Origin: Xanthomonas sp. Leaf131
Lineage (GTDB): Bacteria > Pseudomonadota > Gammaproteobacteria > Xanthomonadales > Xanthomonadaceae
Assembly: GCF_001423495.1 (NCBI RefSeq)
Contig: NZ_LMOG01000019.1
Location: 156,699-220,698 of the forward strand
Reading direction: 5' to 3'
DNA: 64,000 nucleotides
A model generated the notes under the pieces. That model saw only the letters and a list, made by a program, of their open reading frames with translations. It did not search any database and was not told the DNA's origin. Positions 1-8,854 of the stretch are shown piece after piece; position 1 is the first letter of the stretch; every line of letters begins with the position of its first letter. Both the position numbers and the translations under genes were made by a program.

Positions 1-1
1 G

Positions 2-310
2 TTGGCGGGCGTGGCGATTCTGGCCGCATCGTTCATCGGCAAAGGCGTGGCCTGCTGGGCCGCTGCGCGTGCCACCGGCGAGAACAACCGCGATGCGATG
101 GCGATCGGGTCGCTGATGAATGCACGCGGGTTGATGGAGCTGATCATCATCAACATCGGCTTGCAGGCCGGCGTGATCGAACAAGGCCTGTTCTCGGTGC
201 TGGTGCTGATGGCGATCCTGTCCACGCTGATGGCCACGCCGCTGTTCAACTGGATCATGCGTCGCCACGCGAACGTGACCGATGCGGTGCCGAGTCTGCA
301 GGGACGTTGA
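2..310 (+). CDS. Cation:proton antiporter, C-terminal part (cut by window edge)
   Basis: This is the last 102 residues of a membrane antiporter whose beginning lies left of the window. The reading frame is open to base 2, so the TTG there is not evidence of a real start. The visible part holds hydrophobic helices and the stretch NARGLMELIIINIGL, which resembles the conserved late helix of CPA2/Kef-type monovalent cation:proton antiporters. It ends MRRHANVTDAVPSLQGR without a visible RCK/TrkA domain. The role (Na+ or K+ exchange for H+ across the inner membrane) is inferred from this family resemblance. The next gene is convergent, about 50 bp away. Confidence 0.75.
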   Translation: MAGVAILAASFIGKGVACWAAARATGENNRDAMAIGSLMNARGLMELIIINIGLQAGVIEQGLFSVLVLMAILSTLMATPLFNWIMRRHANVTDAVPSLQGR

Positions 311-361
311 AGGCGCGCACCTGCTTCGATCGTGAAGCAGGTACAGCGGTTGGGCGATGGG

Positions 362-1555
362 TCAGAGCGACAACGGCAGTTGCATGCTGGCCAGCAACCC
401 ACCGCCGGCGCGATTGCGTAGCACCAGGCGGCCGTCGTGCGCCTGGCAAATTGCCGAGGCGATGGCCAGGCCCAGTCCGCTGCCGCCGGAATGTCGCGCG
501 CGTGAGCTGTCCGCGCGCCAGAAGCGATCCAGCACGTGCGGCAGTTGCGCGGGCTCTATACCGGGGCCGCGGTCGCCCAGCGTGATCTGCACAGTGTTGC
601 CATCGCGGTGCACGTCGATGTCCAGCACGTTTCCTGTGGCGGCGTAGCGCAGCGCGTTGTCGATCAGGATCGACAACACCTGGCCCAGACGATGCCGGTC
701 CGCGCACAGGCGTTGCCCGGTAGCTACGGGGAGGTTGATTGTCATCTGCAGTTCGCGGATTGCCGGCCCCGCCCATTCCACCCGCTCAGCGATCAGCTCG
801 TGCAGATCGAAACTGTCCGGTTCCAGCACCAGTTGGCCGGCACGCGCCAGCGACACCAGGTGCAGATCGCCGATCAGGCGGTTGATCTGTTCCAGCTGGC
901 GATGCACCAGGCGCAGCTGTTCGGGTTCGCGCGGGAACACCTCATCGAGCATGCCCTGCACGCGGCCCATTGCGGCATTGAGCGGCGTGCGCAGTTCATG
1001 GGCCAGCATCGCACTGGAGTCGCGCAGTTCGCGTTCGTACTGCTGCAGCTTGCCGCTCATGGTGTTGAAGTCTTCCGCCAGTGCGGTCAGCTCGTCGGGT
1101 GCGCCGTCGACCACTTGCGCGCGCGCACCGAAGTCGCCATCGCTGACCCGATGCGCAGCGCTGGCCACCTGCGAAAACTGCCGCGACAACGGGCGTGACG
1201 CGAGCAAGCCGCACAACAGAATGACCGGAATGGAAATGGTCAGCATGGCGCCCAGCATCCACCAATCCGGATTGGCCAACCCAGGCAGAAAATTCTCGAC
1301 ATCGTAGTAACGCTGGAATAATTCCCACAGCCGTGCCTCGTTGGTATGCGGCTGTGCGCGCAGCTGTTCGATCTCGGCGCGTGCGGCGGGCGGCAGACCG
1401 CCCAGGATCAGGCTGTCGCGCAGATTGAAGTAGCACCACATGCCGAAGGCGATGACCACCACGGTCACCACCGCCAGCGCGCTCATCCGCAAGCCAACCC
1501 ATGCCCACAACGGCGCCTGCCTGCGCCATGCGTTAAAGCGGCGCAGGCAGGTCAT
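362..1555 (-). CDS. Sensor histidine kinase (HAMP, OmpR-partner type)
   Basis: Membrane histidine kinase of 397 residues. The start at 1555 gives an ATGA overlap with the stop of the response regulator, which marks a two-gene operon. Two membrane helices (about 21-43 and 100-118) flank a short periplasmic loop. A HAMP linker follows, then the HisKA H-box AHELRTPLNA with phospho-acceptor His186, an N box (IDNALRYAA), a G1 box (DRGPGIEP) and a glycine-rich G2 region (GGSGLGLA). It should phosphorylate the adjacent regulator. The pair is divergent from the RND efflux operon starting near 2360, so control of that operon is the natural guess, as for BaeSR-like systems. The signal sensed is unknown. 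Confidence 0.9.
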   Translation of the reverse strand: MTCLRRFNAWRRQAPLWAWVGLRMSALAVVTVVVIAFGMWCYFNLRDSLILGGLPPAARAEIEQLRAQPHTNEARLWELFQRYYDVENFLPGLANPDWWMLGAMLTISIPVILLCGLLASRPLSRQFSQVASAAHRVSDGDFGARAQVVDGAPDELTALAEDFNTMSGKLQQYERELRDSSAMLAHELRTPLNAAMGRVQGMLDEVFPREPEQLRLVHRQLEQINRLIGDLHLVSLARAGQLVLEPDSFDLHELIAERVEWAGPAIRELQMTINLPVATGQRLCADRHRLGQVLSILIDNALRYAATGNVLDIDVHRDGNTVQITLGDRGPGIEPAQLPHVLDRFWRADSSRARHSGGSGLGLAIASAICQAHDGRLVLRNRAGGGLLASMQLPLSL

Positions 1556-2241
1556 TGAAAGCGATATCCCACCGCGCGCACGGTGACCAGCACGCCGGTG
1601 ATGCCTTGCACTTCGAGCTTGCGGCGCAGGTTGTGGATGTGCGAATCCACCACGCGCTCCAAGGCATCGCTGTCGCGCAGGCAGGCATCGAGTAACTCGC
1701 TGCGTGTGAATGCCTTGAACGGGGTTTTGAGCAAGATGGCGAGCAGGTTGAATTCTGTCGGCGTCAGGTCGAGCGCGACGCTCTCGCCGGCCTCGCTTTG
1801 AACGGTGGCGACGACTGCGGCAAGATCCACGGTCAGGCGGCCGTGTCGCAACGGCTCGCCAGGCGCACGTGTCGCCACGCTCCGGCGCAGTACCGCATGC
1901 ACGCGCGCCACTACTTCCTTGGGGCTGTAAGGCTTGACCACATAATCGTCGGCGCCGTAGCGCAGCGCGCCGAGTTTCTCCGGCTCGTCGCCGATGGCGG
2001 TGACCATGATCACCGGCGTGTCGCCGGCACGACGGATTGCCGACAGCACTTCGATGCCACTGAGTTTGGGCAGCATCACGTCCAGCAGCACCAGATCCGG
2101 CGTCCATTGGCTGTGCAACTGGATCGCGCGTTCGCCATCGCTGGCGATGGCGACCTCGAACCCATCGCGGCGCAGATAGGCGTCCAGGATATTGGCGCTG
2201 TCTGCATCGTCTTCCACCAGCAAAACCTTTTTGCCTGTCAT
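1552..2241 (-). CDS. OmpR/PhoB-family response regulator
   Basis: Cytoplasmic DNA-binding regulator of 229 residues. The N-terminal receiver domain has the acidic pair near residues 10-12 (VEDDAD), the phospho-acceptor Asp54 in LVLLDVML and the conserved Lys in VVKPYSP. A C-terminal winged helix follows, with the family's LTPTEFNLL segment and the VDSHIHNLRRKL recognition region. The frame is open further upstream, but MTGKKVLLVEDD at 2241 is the natural receiver-domain start. It precedes and overlaps the histidine kinase by 4 nt. The roughly 118-bp gap to the divergent efflux operon probably carries both promoters, and I could not identify a clear binding repeat there. Confidence 0.92.
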   Translation of the reverse strand: MTGKKVLLVEDDADSANILDAYLRRDGFEVAIASDGERAIQLHSQWTPDLVLLDVMLPKLSGIEVLSAIRRAGDTPVIMVTAIGDEPEKLGALRYGADDYVVKPYSPKEVVARVHAVLRRSVATRAPGEPLRHGRLTVDLAAVVATVQSEAGESVALDLTPTEFNLLAILLKTPFKAFTRSELLDACLRDSDALERVVDSHIHNLRRKLEVQGITGVLVTVRAVGYRFQ

Positions 2242-2359
2242 GGCGTGTCGCCTTGTCGTCTCGATCAAATCTGGATAATTCCCGAAAACAACCTGGACGC
2301 GGCAGGTCGAGGATGTCGGTCGAGATTGGCTCTTGTGCTCCGACATCATGATTCCACAA

Positions 2360-3802
2360 ATGACAGTGCGTCGTTGGTTCTGGTTCTGTTTTATCGCTGC
2401 CACTGCAATGCTGCTGGACGGGTGTTCATTGACGCCCGTTTACCAGCGTCCGGTGGTCAGCGTGCCGACTATATTCGCTGGCCAGCAAGCAGCGGCGGCA
2501 GCCATCTCACCGGATGACGTCGCCATCAGTTTGACTCAGCCCGAACGCGATTTTCTGCGCGCATTCGCGCCGGACCGCGACCTGCGGCCGCTGGTGGAAC
2601 GCGCATTGGTGCACAACGGCGATTTCCGGCATGCCGCCCTGCAGGTGGAGCAGGCGCGCGCGCAATACGGTCTCGCCCGTGCTGCGCGTCTGCCGACCCT
2701 CGGCGTTGGTGCACAACAGCTGCGGCAGCACCTCGACGACCCGACGACGGATGCGCGCTACGGGCAGGACCTGGTGGTCGCCAGTGCCGGAGTCAGCGGC
2801 TTCGAGCTGGATTTCTTCGGCAAGCTGCAGGCGATGTCCGAAGCCGCACGGCAACGCTATCTGGCCAGTAGCTACGGCCGCGATGCCGCGCGTGGCGCGC
2901 TGATTGCCGAAGTGTTGCGCGCCTATACCAGCGAACGCGCAAGTGCCCAGGTGCTGCAGCAGCTGCAAGCACTGGATGCCGACAGCACTGCGCTGCTGGC
3001 GATTGCAGAGCGGCAGTACCAGATCGGTCTGCTTGCACGCGATCAGCGCGATGGCCAGCAGCATCAAGCCGATCAGGCGCATGTCGCGGTATTGCAGGGT
3101 GTAGACGACCATGCCGCGGCGCTGCGTGCACTGCAGTTGTTGGTTGGCTACGACAGCGCTACGGTGCCGGGTGACTTGCAGAGCCTGATTGCCGCAGACG
3201 CTCCCAGTACGGCATGGCGTGGCCTGGATGCGTCGCTGTTGTTGCAGCGCCCGGATATCCAGCAGGCAGAACTGGAATTGCGCGCGGCCAATGCAGATAT
3301 CGGCGCAGCGCGTGCGGCGTTCTTTCCGTCGATCACCTTGAGCAGCAGCGTTGGTACCGCCAGCGATGGCTTGAGCGGCTTGTTTTCTGCAGGCCACGGC
3401 ATGTGGAGTTTTACCCCGCAATTGAATCTGCCGTTGTTCGATGGCGGCCGCAATCGCGCCAATCTGGCCCTGGCGCAGCTACGCAAGCGTGCCGACGTGG
3501 CGGCGTACGAGCAGGCCATTCAATCCGCATTTCGCGAAGTTGCCGATGCGCTCGACGCGCACGCCACGCTGGCCGTGTCCGAGCCACGTGCGCGTGCGCA
3601 AGCCGAACGCGAGCAATTACGTGTGCGGCGCATGCGCAAGCGTGTCGATGCGGGTCTGGAAGACCGCGCTGCGCTGCTGGCCGAGCGCCTGCGCGTCACC
3701 CAGACCCAACTCGATTACCTGGGCACCGCGCGTCAACGCGTGCTTAGCCGTATCGCGCTGTTTCAGGCGTTTTACGGCGTTTCCCTGCCAACCGCTTCCT
3801 GA
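2360..3802 (+). CDS. Outer-membrane efflux channel lipoprotein (NodT/OprM type)
   Basis: TolC-like outer-membrane factor of about 480 residues that would form the exit duct of the RND pump encoded downstream. The start is chosen at the ATG giving MTVRRWFWF; an in-frame ATG at 2348 is the alternative. A lipoprotein signal ends in LLDGC (Cys22 from the chosen start), followed by TPVYQRP, the usual N-terminus of NodT-family lipoproteins. Two repeated helical halves follow (ARAQYGLARAARLPTLG and ADIGAARAAFFPSITL are the classic coiled-coil/strand junctions). It is the first gene of a same-strand run to 10815 and lies 18 bp from the MipA-like gene. Confidence 0.92.
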   Translation: MTVRRWFWFCFIAATAMLLDGCSLTPVYQRPVVSVPTIFAGQQAAAAAISPDDVAISLTQPERDFLRAFAPDRDLRPLVERALVHNGDFRHAALQVEQARAQYGLARAARLPTLGVGAQQLRQHLDDPTTDARYGQDLVVASAGVSGFELDFFGKLQAMSEAARQRYLASSYGRDAARGALIAEVLRAYTSERASAQVLQQLQALDADSTALLAIAERQYQIGLLARDQRDGQQHQADQAHVAVLQGVDDHAAALRALQLLVGYDSATVPGDLQSLIAADAPSTAWRGLDASLLLQRPDIQQAELELRAANADIGAARAAFFPSITLSSSVGTASDGLSGLFSAGHGMWSFTPQLNLPLFDGGRNRANLALAQLRKRADVAAYEQAIQSAFREVADALDAHATLAVSEPRARAQAEREQLRVRRMRKRVDAGLEDRAALLAERLRVTQTQLDYLGTARQRVLSRIALFQAFYGVSLPTAS

Positions 3803-3820
3803 CTTCTGCCGGAGAGTTTC

Positions 3821-4657
3821 ATGACCATCTTCCTTTCCAATCGCCTGCGCTTCATCGTGACGCGGCATGTTGCGTTGCTTGCATCGACACTGCTGCTGCC
3901 GTGCATCGCCCATGCACAAACCGACATGAGCGGCCGCTCGCGCCTGTTGGGCGACCATACCGATATCACCGTCGGTGCTGCAGCGGTTGCAGCGCCGCGT
4001 TATGCCGGCGCGGAGCGCGCACGTGTGCAGGCCACTCCGTTGCTGGTGGTTCAACGCGGCATGTTGTTCTTCGACACCGCACGTGGGGCGGGGCTGCAGT
4101 TGCAAACCGATTCCGGTTTTTACATGTCGCAATCGGTGTATTACGACCTGGGCCGTCTGCAACGCGACAGCGATTGGCGCCCGGGCTCCCGCGTGCTGTC
4201 GGGCATGGGCGATGTGCCTGGCTCGGTGACTGCACGGACACTGGTTATGCAGCAGATCACCTCTTACGTGAGCGCTAGCGCCGAAGCGGAATTCGCACTC
4301 AAGGACGGCGCACGCCGTAACCGTTATCGCGCTGGGGTGGAATTTACGTTGCTGCATAGCGCCAGCGACACCGTGACGCTGGATCTGGATGTGCATGCCG
4401 GCGATCGGCGCTTCAATCAGGCCTATTTTGGCGTCACCGATGCGCAGGTTGCGCGCACCAGCTTTCAAGGCTTCAACGCCGGATCCGGGGTATACGCGGC
4501 GGCGATCGGTGGAAGTTGGACGCATGCGTTGGGCGATCACTGGGCCAGCACGTTCAGCGTGACCGGCACCCGCTATGCCGATAACGCCGAGGACAGCCCG
4601 CTGGTAGCACGCCGCAGTTTTGTCGGCGGCACGTTTGCAGTGACTTACAGCCGTTGA
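3821..4657 (+). CDS. MipA/OmpV-family outer-membrane protein
   Basis: Predicted outer-membrane beta-barrel of 278 residues. A signal peptide ends near LLLPCIAHAQ. The mature part alternates polar and hydrophobic residues and has the MipA/OmpV pattern: VGAAAVAAPRYAGAE near the start, LGDHWASTFSVTG late, and a terminal strand GGTFAVTYSR ending in an aromatic-basic pair. Family members are MltA-interacting scaffolds or barrel proteins of uncertain cargo. It sits inside the efflux operon between the outer-membrane channel (18 bp upstream) and the membrane-fusion gene (about 25 bp downstream), which suggests a shared role in envelope or export. That role is inference. Confidence 0.85.
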   Translation: MTIFLSNRLRFIVTRHVALLASTLLLPCIAHAQTDMSGRSRLLGDHTDITVGAAAVAAPRYAGAERARVQATPLLVVQRGMLFFDTARGAGLQLQTDSGFYMSQSVYYDLGRLQRDSDWRPGSRVLSGMGDVPGSVTARTLVMQQITSYVSASAEAEFALKDGARRNRYRAGVEFTLLHSASDTVTLDLDVHAGDRRFNQAYFGVTDAQVARTSFQGFNAGSGVYAAAIGGSWTHALGDHWASTFSVTGTRYADNAEDSPLVARRSFVGGTFAVTYSR

Positions 4658-4682
4658 GCGGCATCAGCCAGGGGATCGAGTG

Positions 4683-5786
4683 ATGGATGGTTTTTTTCGC
4701 GGTATGGCCTGTTGCGGGCTGCTGCTTGTGTTGGCTGGCTGCCGCCAGCCGGATGCGCCGGCTGCCGAGACGCCGCGCGCGGTGAAGCTGGAACGCTTCG
4801 TGGCCGGCAGCGACAGCCAGCTGCAGATGCCGGCGCTGGTACGTCAGCAACAACGTGCTGCGCTGGCTTTCGAGGGGGGCGGGCGCATCGCTGCGCTGCT
4901 GGTGGATGTGGGCGACCGCGTGCAGAAGGGCCAGGTGCTGGCGCGCCTGGATGCCGAACCGTTGCAGTTGCGCGAGCAGCAGGCCGACGCGAACCTGCGT
5001 GCGGCGATGGCGCAGTCCGGCGAGCGGCAACTGCAACTGCGGCAGCAGCAGGCGATGTTCGACGATGGCGCCAGTTCCACCGCCACGCTGACCGCAGCAC
5101 GTGCGGCCGCCGATGCGGCAACGGCGCAGCTGCAGGTGGCCAAGGCCGACCTGGCGCTGGCACGGCGTGCCGCGCGTTTGAGCGAGTTGCGTGCGCCCTT
5201 CGATGGCAGCGTGGTCGCACGCCTGCAGCAACCGCAGGCCGACGTGGCTGCCGGACAAGTGGTGCTGCAGTTGGAAGGGCAGGGGCATCTGCAAGTGATC
5301 GCCAATCTGCCACTGGCCGCAACGGCCGGGCTGGCACCAGGGCAAACCGTGCAAGGCACAGTGGCTGGCGCGCCGGCGATGGCGATGACCTTGCGTCTGC
5401 GCAGCCTGTCCGACCGGTTGGATAATGGCGCCACCGCGCAAGCGATCCTGGAACTGGACAGCGCAGCGCAGTCGTTACGCAGCGGCGACAGCGTGCTGTT
5501 GCAGCTGCCCGCGCATGCTGCAAGCGCGCCCAGCGTGCCGCTGTCGGCTGTCTTGCCCAGGCTCAATCGGCAACATGCCAGTGTGTTCGTGTACCAGTCC
5601 GCACAGCAGATCGTCATCGAGCGTGCAGTCGAGTTGGGGGCGGTGGTGGGTGAGCGCATCCAGATTGTGCGTGGGCTGCGCGCTGGCGAAGAGGTGGTCA
5701 GTGCCGGTGTGGGCTTTCTGATCAGTGGCCAGCCGGCAACACCGTTCCAGGCGCAGACGCAGTTGAGCGGAGCGCACGCGCCATGA
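4683..5786 (+). CDS. RND efflux membrane-fusion lipoprotein (HlyD/AcrA type)
   Basis: Periplasmic adaptor of about 367 residues joining the inner-membrane pump to the outer-membrane channel. The signal ends in the lipobox LVLAGC (Cys20), so it should be anchored in the inner membrane. Domains in order are a lipoyl-like half (GGRIAALLVDVGDRVQKGQVLARLD), a glutamine- and alanine-rich coiled coil (about 100-160), the second lipoyl half (LRAPFDGSVVARLQQPQADVAAGQVV), a beta-barrel and a membrane-proximal region (VGERIQIVRGLRAGEEVVSAG). An in-frame GTG directly before the ATG (4680) could also be used. Its stop overlaps the pump start by 4 nt (ATGA), so the two are translationally coupled. Confidence 0.93.
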   Translation: MDGFFRGMACCGLLLVLAGCRQPDAPAAETPRAVKLERFVAGSDSQLQMPALVRQQQRAALAFEGGGRIAALLVDVGDRVQKGQVLARLDAEPLQLREQQADANLRAAMAQSGERQLQLRQQQAMFDDGASSTATLTAARAAADAATAQLQVAKADLALARRAARLSELRAPFDGSVVARLQQPQADVAAGQVVLQLEGQGHLQVIANLPLAATAGLAPGQTVQGTVAGAPAMAMTLRLRSLSDRLDNGATAQAILELDSAAQSLRSGDSVLLQLPAHAASAPSVPLSAVLPRLNRQHASVFVYQSAQQIVIERAVELGAVVGERIQIVRGLRAGEEVVSAGVGFLISGQPATPFQAQTQLSGAHAP

Positions 5787-8700
5787 TGCTGACACGGATG
5801 GCGATGCGCTCGAGCCGGCTGACGTTGTTTGCGGCAATGTTGATCCTGGTCGGCGGTATTGTGGCGTTTCTCGGATTTCCCTCGCAGGAAGAACCCTCGG
5901 TCACGGTGCGCGACACGGTGGTGTCGCTGTCCTTTCCGGGCATGCCCAGCGAGCAGGTGGAAAACCTGTTGGCGCGCCCAACCGAAGAGCGCCTGCGCGA
6001 GCTGGCCGGCATCAAGCGCATCGTCACCACGGTGCGGCCGGGCAGCGCGATACTGCAATTGACCGCCTACGACGATGTGCAGGATCTGCCGGCGCTGTGG
6101 CAGCGCGTGCGCGTCAAGGCCGCCGACGCCGGTGCACAGCTGCCTGCGGGCACGCTTGGGCCGTTGATCGACGACGATTTCGGCCGGGTTTCGGTTGCTT
6201 CGATTGCGGTGACCGCGCCTGGCTTTTCGATGAGCGAAATGCGCGGCCCGTTGCGGCGCATGCGTGAGCAACTCTACGGTTTGCCGGGCGTGGAGCAGGT
6301 CACCTTGTATGGCTTGCAGGACGAGCGCGTGTACGTGTCCTTCGATCGTGCGCGCTTGCTAGCGTCTGGCTTGAATCCGGCCAGCGCGATGGCGCAGTTG
6401 CGCGCGCAGAACGTCGTGGCCTCCGGTGGCCAGATGGCAGCGTCCGGCTTGACGATGACGGTGGCTACCTCTGGCGAAGTGCGCACGCCAGAACAGTTGC
6501 GCGACGTCCTGCTGACGCTGCCCGCGCCCACTGCCGATGGTGCGCGCGAAGTGGCGCTGGGCGCGCTGGCACAGGTACAGGTGCTGCCGGCCGATCCGCC
6601 GGAAAGCGCCGCCATTTACCAGGGCCAACCGGCAGTGGTGGTGTCGGTATCGATGAAGCCCGGCAGCAATATCGCCGACTTCGGCAAAGCCTTGCGAGCC
6701 AGGTTGACCGAGACCGCGCAAGGGCTACCAGCTGGCTTCGCCCAGCATGTGGTGACGTTTCAGGCTGACGTAGTCGAGCGTGAGATGGACAAGATGCACC
6801 ACGTCATGGGCGAGACGATTGTCATCGTGATGGCGGTGGTGATGCTGTTCTTGGGCTGGCGCACCGGCTTGATCGTCGGGGCGATCGTGCCGCTGACCAT
6901 CTTCGCCTCGTTGATCGTCATGCGCGTGCTCAGCGTGGAGCTGCAGACGGTGTCGATTGCCGCGATCATCCTGGCGCTCGGCTTGCTGGTGGACAACGGT
7001 ATTGTCATCGCCGAAGACATCGATCGCCGTCTGGTTGCCGGCGAAGCGCGCCGCCAGGCCTGCATCGACGCCGGCCGCACATTGGCCACCCCATTGCTGA
7101 CCTCCTCGTTGGTGATCGTGCTGGCGTTTTCGCCGTTCTTTTTCGGCCAGACCAGCACCAATGAATATCTGCGCTCGCTGGCGACCGTGCTCGGCGTGAC
7201 CTTGCTGGGTTCCTGGTTGCTCAGCGTCACGGTGACACCGCTGTTGTGCATGTATTTCGCCAAGGCGCATGCCAGCGAAGGCAGCGACAAGCCGGAATCG
7301 CGCTTCTATCGTGGTTACCGCCGCATCATCGAACGGGTACTGATGCACAAGGCGCTGTTCATCGGCGGCATGGTCGCCATGCTGGCGATCGCCGTCACCG
7401 TACTGGCCTCGATTCCCTACGATTTCCTGCCCAAGTCCGACCGCTTGCAGTTCCAGATGCCGGTGACCTTGCAGCCGGGCAGCGATGCGCGCCAGACCCT
7501 GCACACGGTGAGCGATCTGAGCCGTTGGTTGGCCGATCGCCGCGCCAATCCCGAGGTGGTGGACAGTATCGGCTATGTCGCCGATGGCGGCCCGCGCATC
7601 GTGCTGGGGCTGAATCCACCGTTGCCAGCGGCCAACATGGCGTATTTCACCGTGGGGGTGCGCCCCGGCACCGATATCGATGCGGTCATCGCACGCGTTC
7701 GCTCGCATGTGCGCAGCCATTTCCCCACGGTGCGCGCCGAGCCCAAGCGGTTTTCGTTGGGTGCCACCGAAGCCGGTATGGCGGTGTATCGGGTGGTCGG
7801 CCCGGATGAGGCCGTGTTGCGCAGCAGCGCGGCTGCCGTTGCCAAAGCGCTGCGCGCATTGCCGGGCACGGTGGATGTGCAGGACGACTGGCAGGCGCGT
7901 ATTCCGCGCTATGTCGTGCAGGTGGACCAGCTCAGGGCACGGCGTGCGGGCATCAGCAGCGAGGATGTCGCGCAGGCGCTGCAAGTGCGCTACAGCGGTG
8001 TGGATGCCTCGTTGATCCGCGATGACGCTACGTCGGTGGCGATCGTCTTGCGTGGCAGTGCGCAGGAGCGTGCGGCCGACGGCAATCCGGGCGACACCAT
8101 GGTGTATCCGCAGGCCGGTGGCGCACCGGTGCCGCTGGCGGCAATCGCCACGGTGCTGCGCGACAGCGAGCCTTCTGCAATCCAGCGGCGCAACCTCAGC
8201 CGGGCGATCACCGTCACCGCACGCAATCCGCAACTGACCGCCACCGAGATCGTCGAGCGGCTGTCGGCGCAGATGGCCGCACTCAACCTGCCGCCGGGGT
8301 ACCGGTTGGAGATCGGCGGCGAGCTGGAGGATTCTGCCGAGGCCAATCAGGCCTTGCTGCAATACATGCCGCATGCGCTGGGCGCGATCCTGCTGCTGTT
8401 CGTGTGGCAGTTCAACTCGTTCCGCAAATTGTTCATCGTGATGTCGGCGGTGCCGTTCGTGCTGATCGGGGCGGCGCTGGCTCTGGTGGTGACCGGCTAT
8501 CCGTTCGGCTTCATGGCCACCTTCGGTTTGCTGGCGCTGGCCGGCATCATCGTCAACAACGCGGTATTGCTGCTGGAACGCATCGACGCCGAGCTGGCCG
8601 ATGGCTTGCCGCGCCGTGAAGCGGTGGTTGCCGCTGCGGTCAAGCGCCTGCGTCCGATCGTAATGACCAAGCTCACCTGCATCGTCGGTCTGATCCCGCT

Positions 8701-8854
8701 GATGCTGTTCGCCGGCCCGTTGTGGACCGGGATGGCCATCACCATGATCGGTGGCCTGGCGCTGGGTACGCTGGTGACATTGGGCTTGATTCCGATTCTC
8801 TACGACCTGCTGTTTGGCCTGCGCCAGCGTGGCCGTGGAGTCGGTGCGACATGA
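5783..8854 (+). CDS. RND-family efflux transporter permease
   Basis: Inner-membrane proton-driven pump of 1023 residues, the usual length for AcrB-like proteins. The first membrane helix is followed by a large periplasmic porter domain (PGMPSEQVENLLARPTEERLREL). A block of helices starts near residue 345, a second porter domain follows, and a C-terminal helix block ends GLIPILYDLLFGLRQR. TM4 reads LGLLVDNGIVIAEDI: Asp404 is kept, but the second acid of the AcrB Asp-Asp relay is Asn405. Start codon ATG ATG at 5783 overlaps the adaptor stop, and its own stop overlaps the next gene by 4 nt. The substrate cannot be read from sequence; a drug- or metabolite-type pump is more likely than a CusA/CzcA metal pump given the adaptor and channel types. 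Confidence 0.93.
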   Translation: MMLTRMAMRSSRLTLFAAMLILVGGIVAFLGFPSQEEPSVTVRDTVVSLSFPGMPSEQVENLLARPTEERLRELAGIKRIVTTVRPGSAILQLTAYDDVQDLPALWQRVRVKAADAGAQLPAGTLGPLIDDDFGRVSVASIAVTAPGFSMSEMRGPLRRMREQLYGLPGVEQVTLYGLQDERVYVSFDRARLLASGLNPASAMAQLRAQNVVASGGQMAASGLTMTVATSGEVRTPEQLRDVLLTLPAPTADGAREVALGALAQVQVLPADPPESAAIYQGQPAVVVSVSMKPGSNIADFGKALRARLTETAQGLPAGFAQHVVTFQADVVEREMDKMHHVMGETIVIVMAVVMLFLGWRTGLIVGAIVPLTIFASLIVMRVLSVELQTVSIAAIILALGLLVDNGIVIAEDIDRRLVAGEARRQACIDAGRTLATPLLTSSLVIVLAFSPFFFGQTSTNEYLRSLATVLGVTLLGSWLLSVTVTPLLCMYFAKAHASEGSDKPESRFYRGYRRIIERVLMHKALFIGGMVAMLAIAVTVLASIPYDFLPKSDRLQFQMPVTLQPGSDARQTLHTVSDLSRWLADRRANPEVVDSIGYVADGGPRIVLGLNPPLPAANMAYFTVGVRPGTDIDAVIARVRSHVRSHFPTVRAEPKRFSLGATEAGMAVYRVVGPDEAVLRSSAAAVAKALRALPGTVDVQDDWQARIPRYVVQVDQLRARRAGISSEDVAQALQVRYSGVDASLIRDDATSVAIVLRGSAQERAADGNPGDTMVYPQAGGAPVPLAAIATVLRDSEPSAIQRRNLSRAITVTARNPQLTATEIVERLSAQMAALNLPPGYRLEIGGELEDSAEANQALLQYMPHALGAILLLFVWQFNSFRKLFIVMSAVPFVLIGAALALVVTGYPFGFMATFGLLALAGIIVNNAVLLLERIDAELADGLPRREAVVAAAVKRLRPIVMTKLTCIVGLIPLMLFAGPLWTGMAITMIGGLALGTLVTLGLIPILYDLLFGLRQRGRGVGAT

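Noticed and set aside
362-2359. Single 665-codon minus-strand frame covering kinase and regulator
   Set aside because: The upper part is the regulator gene read out of frame. The kinase begins at 1555 and overlaps the regulator stop by 4 nt.
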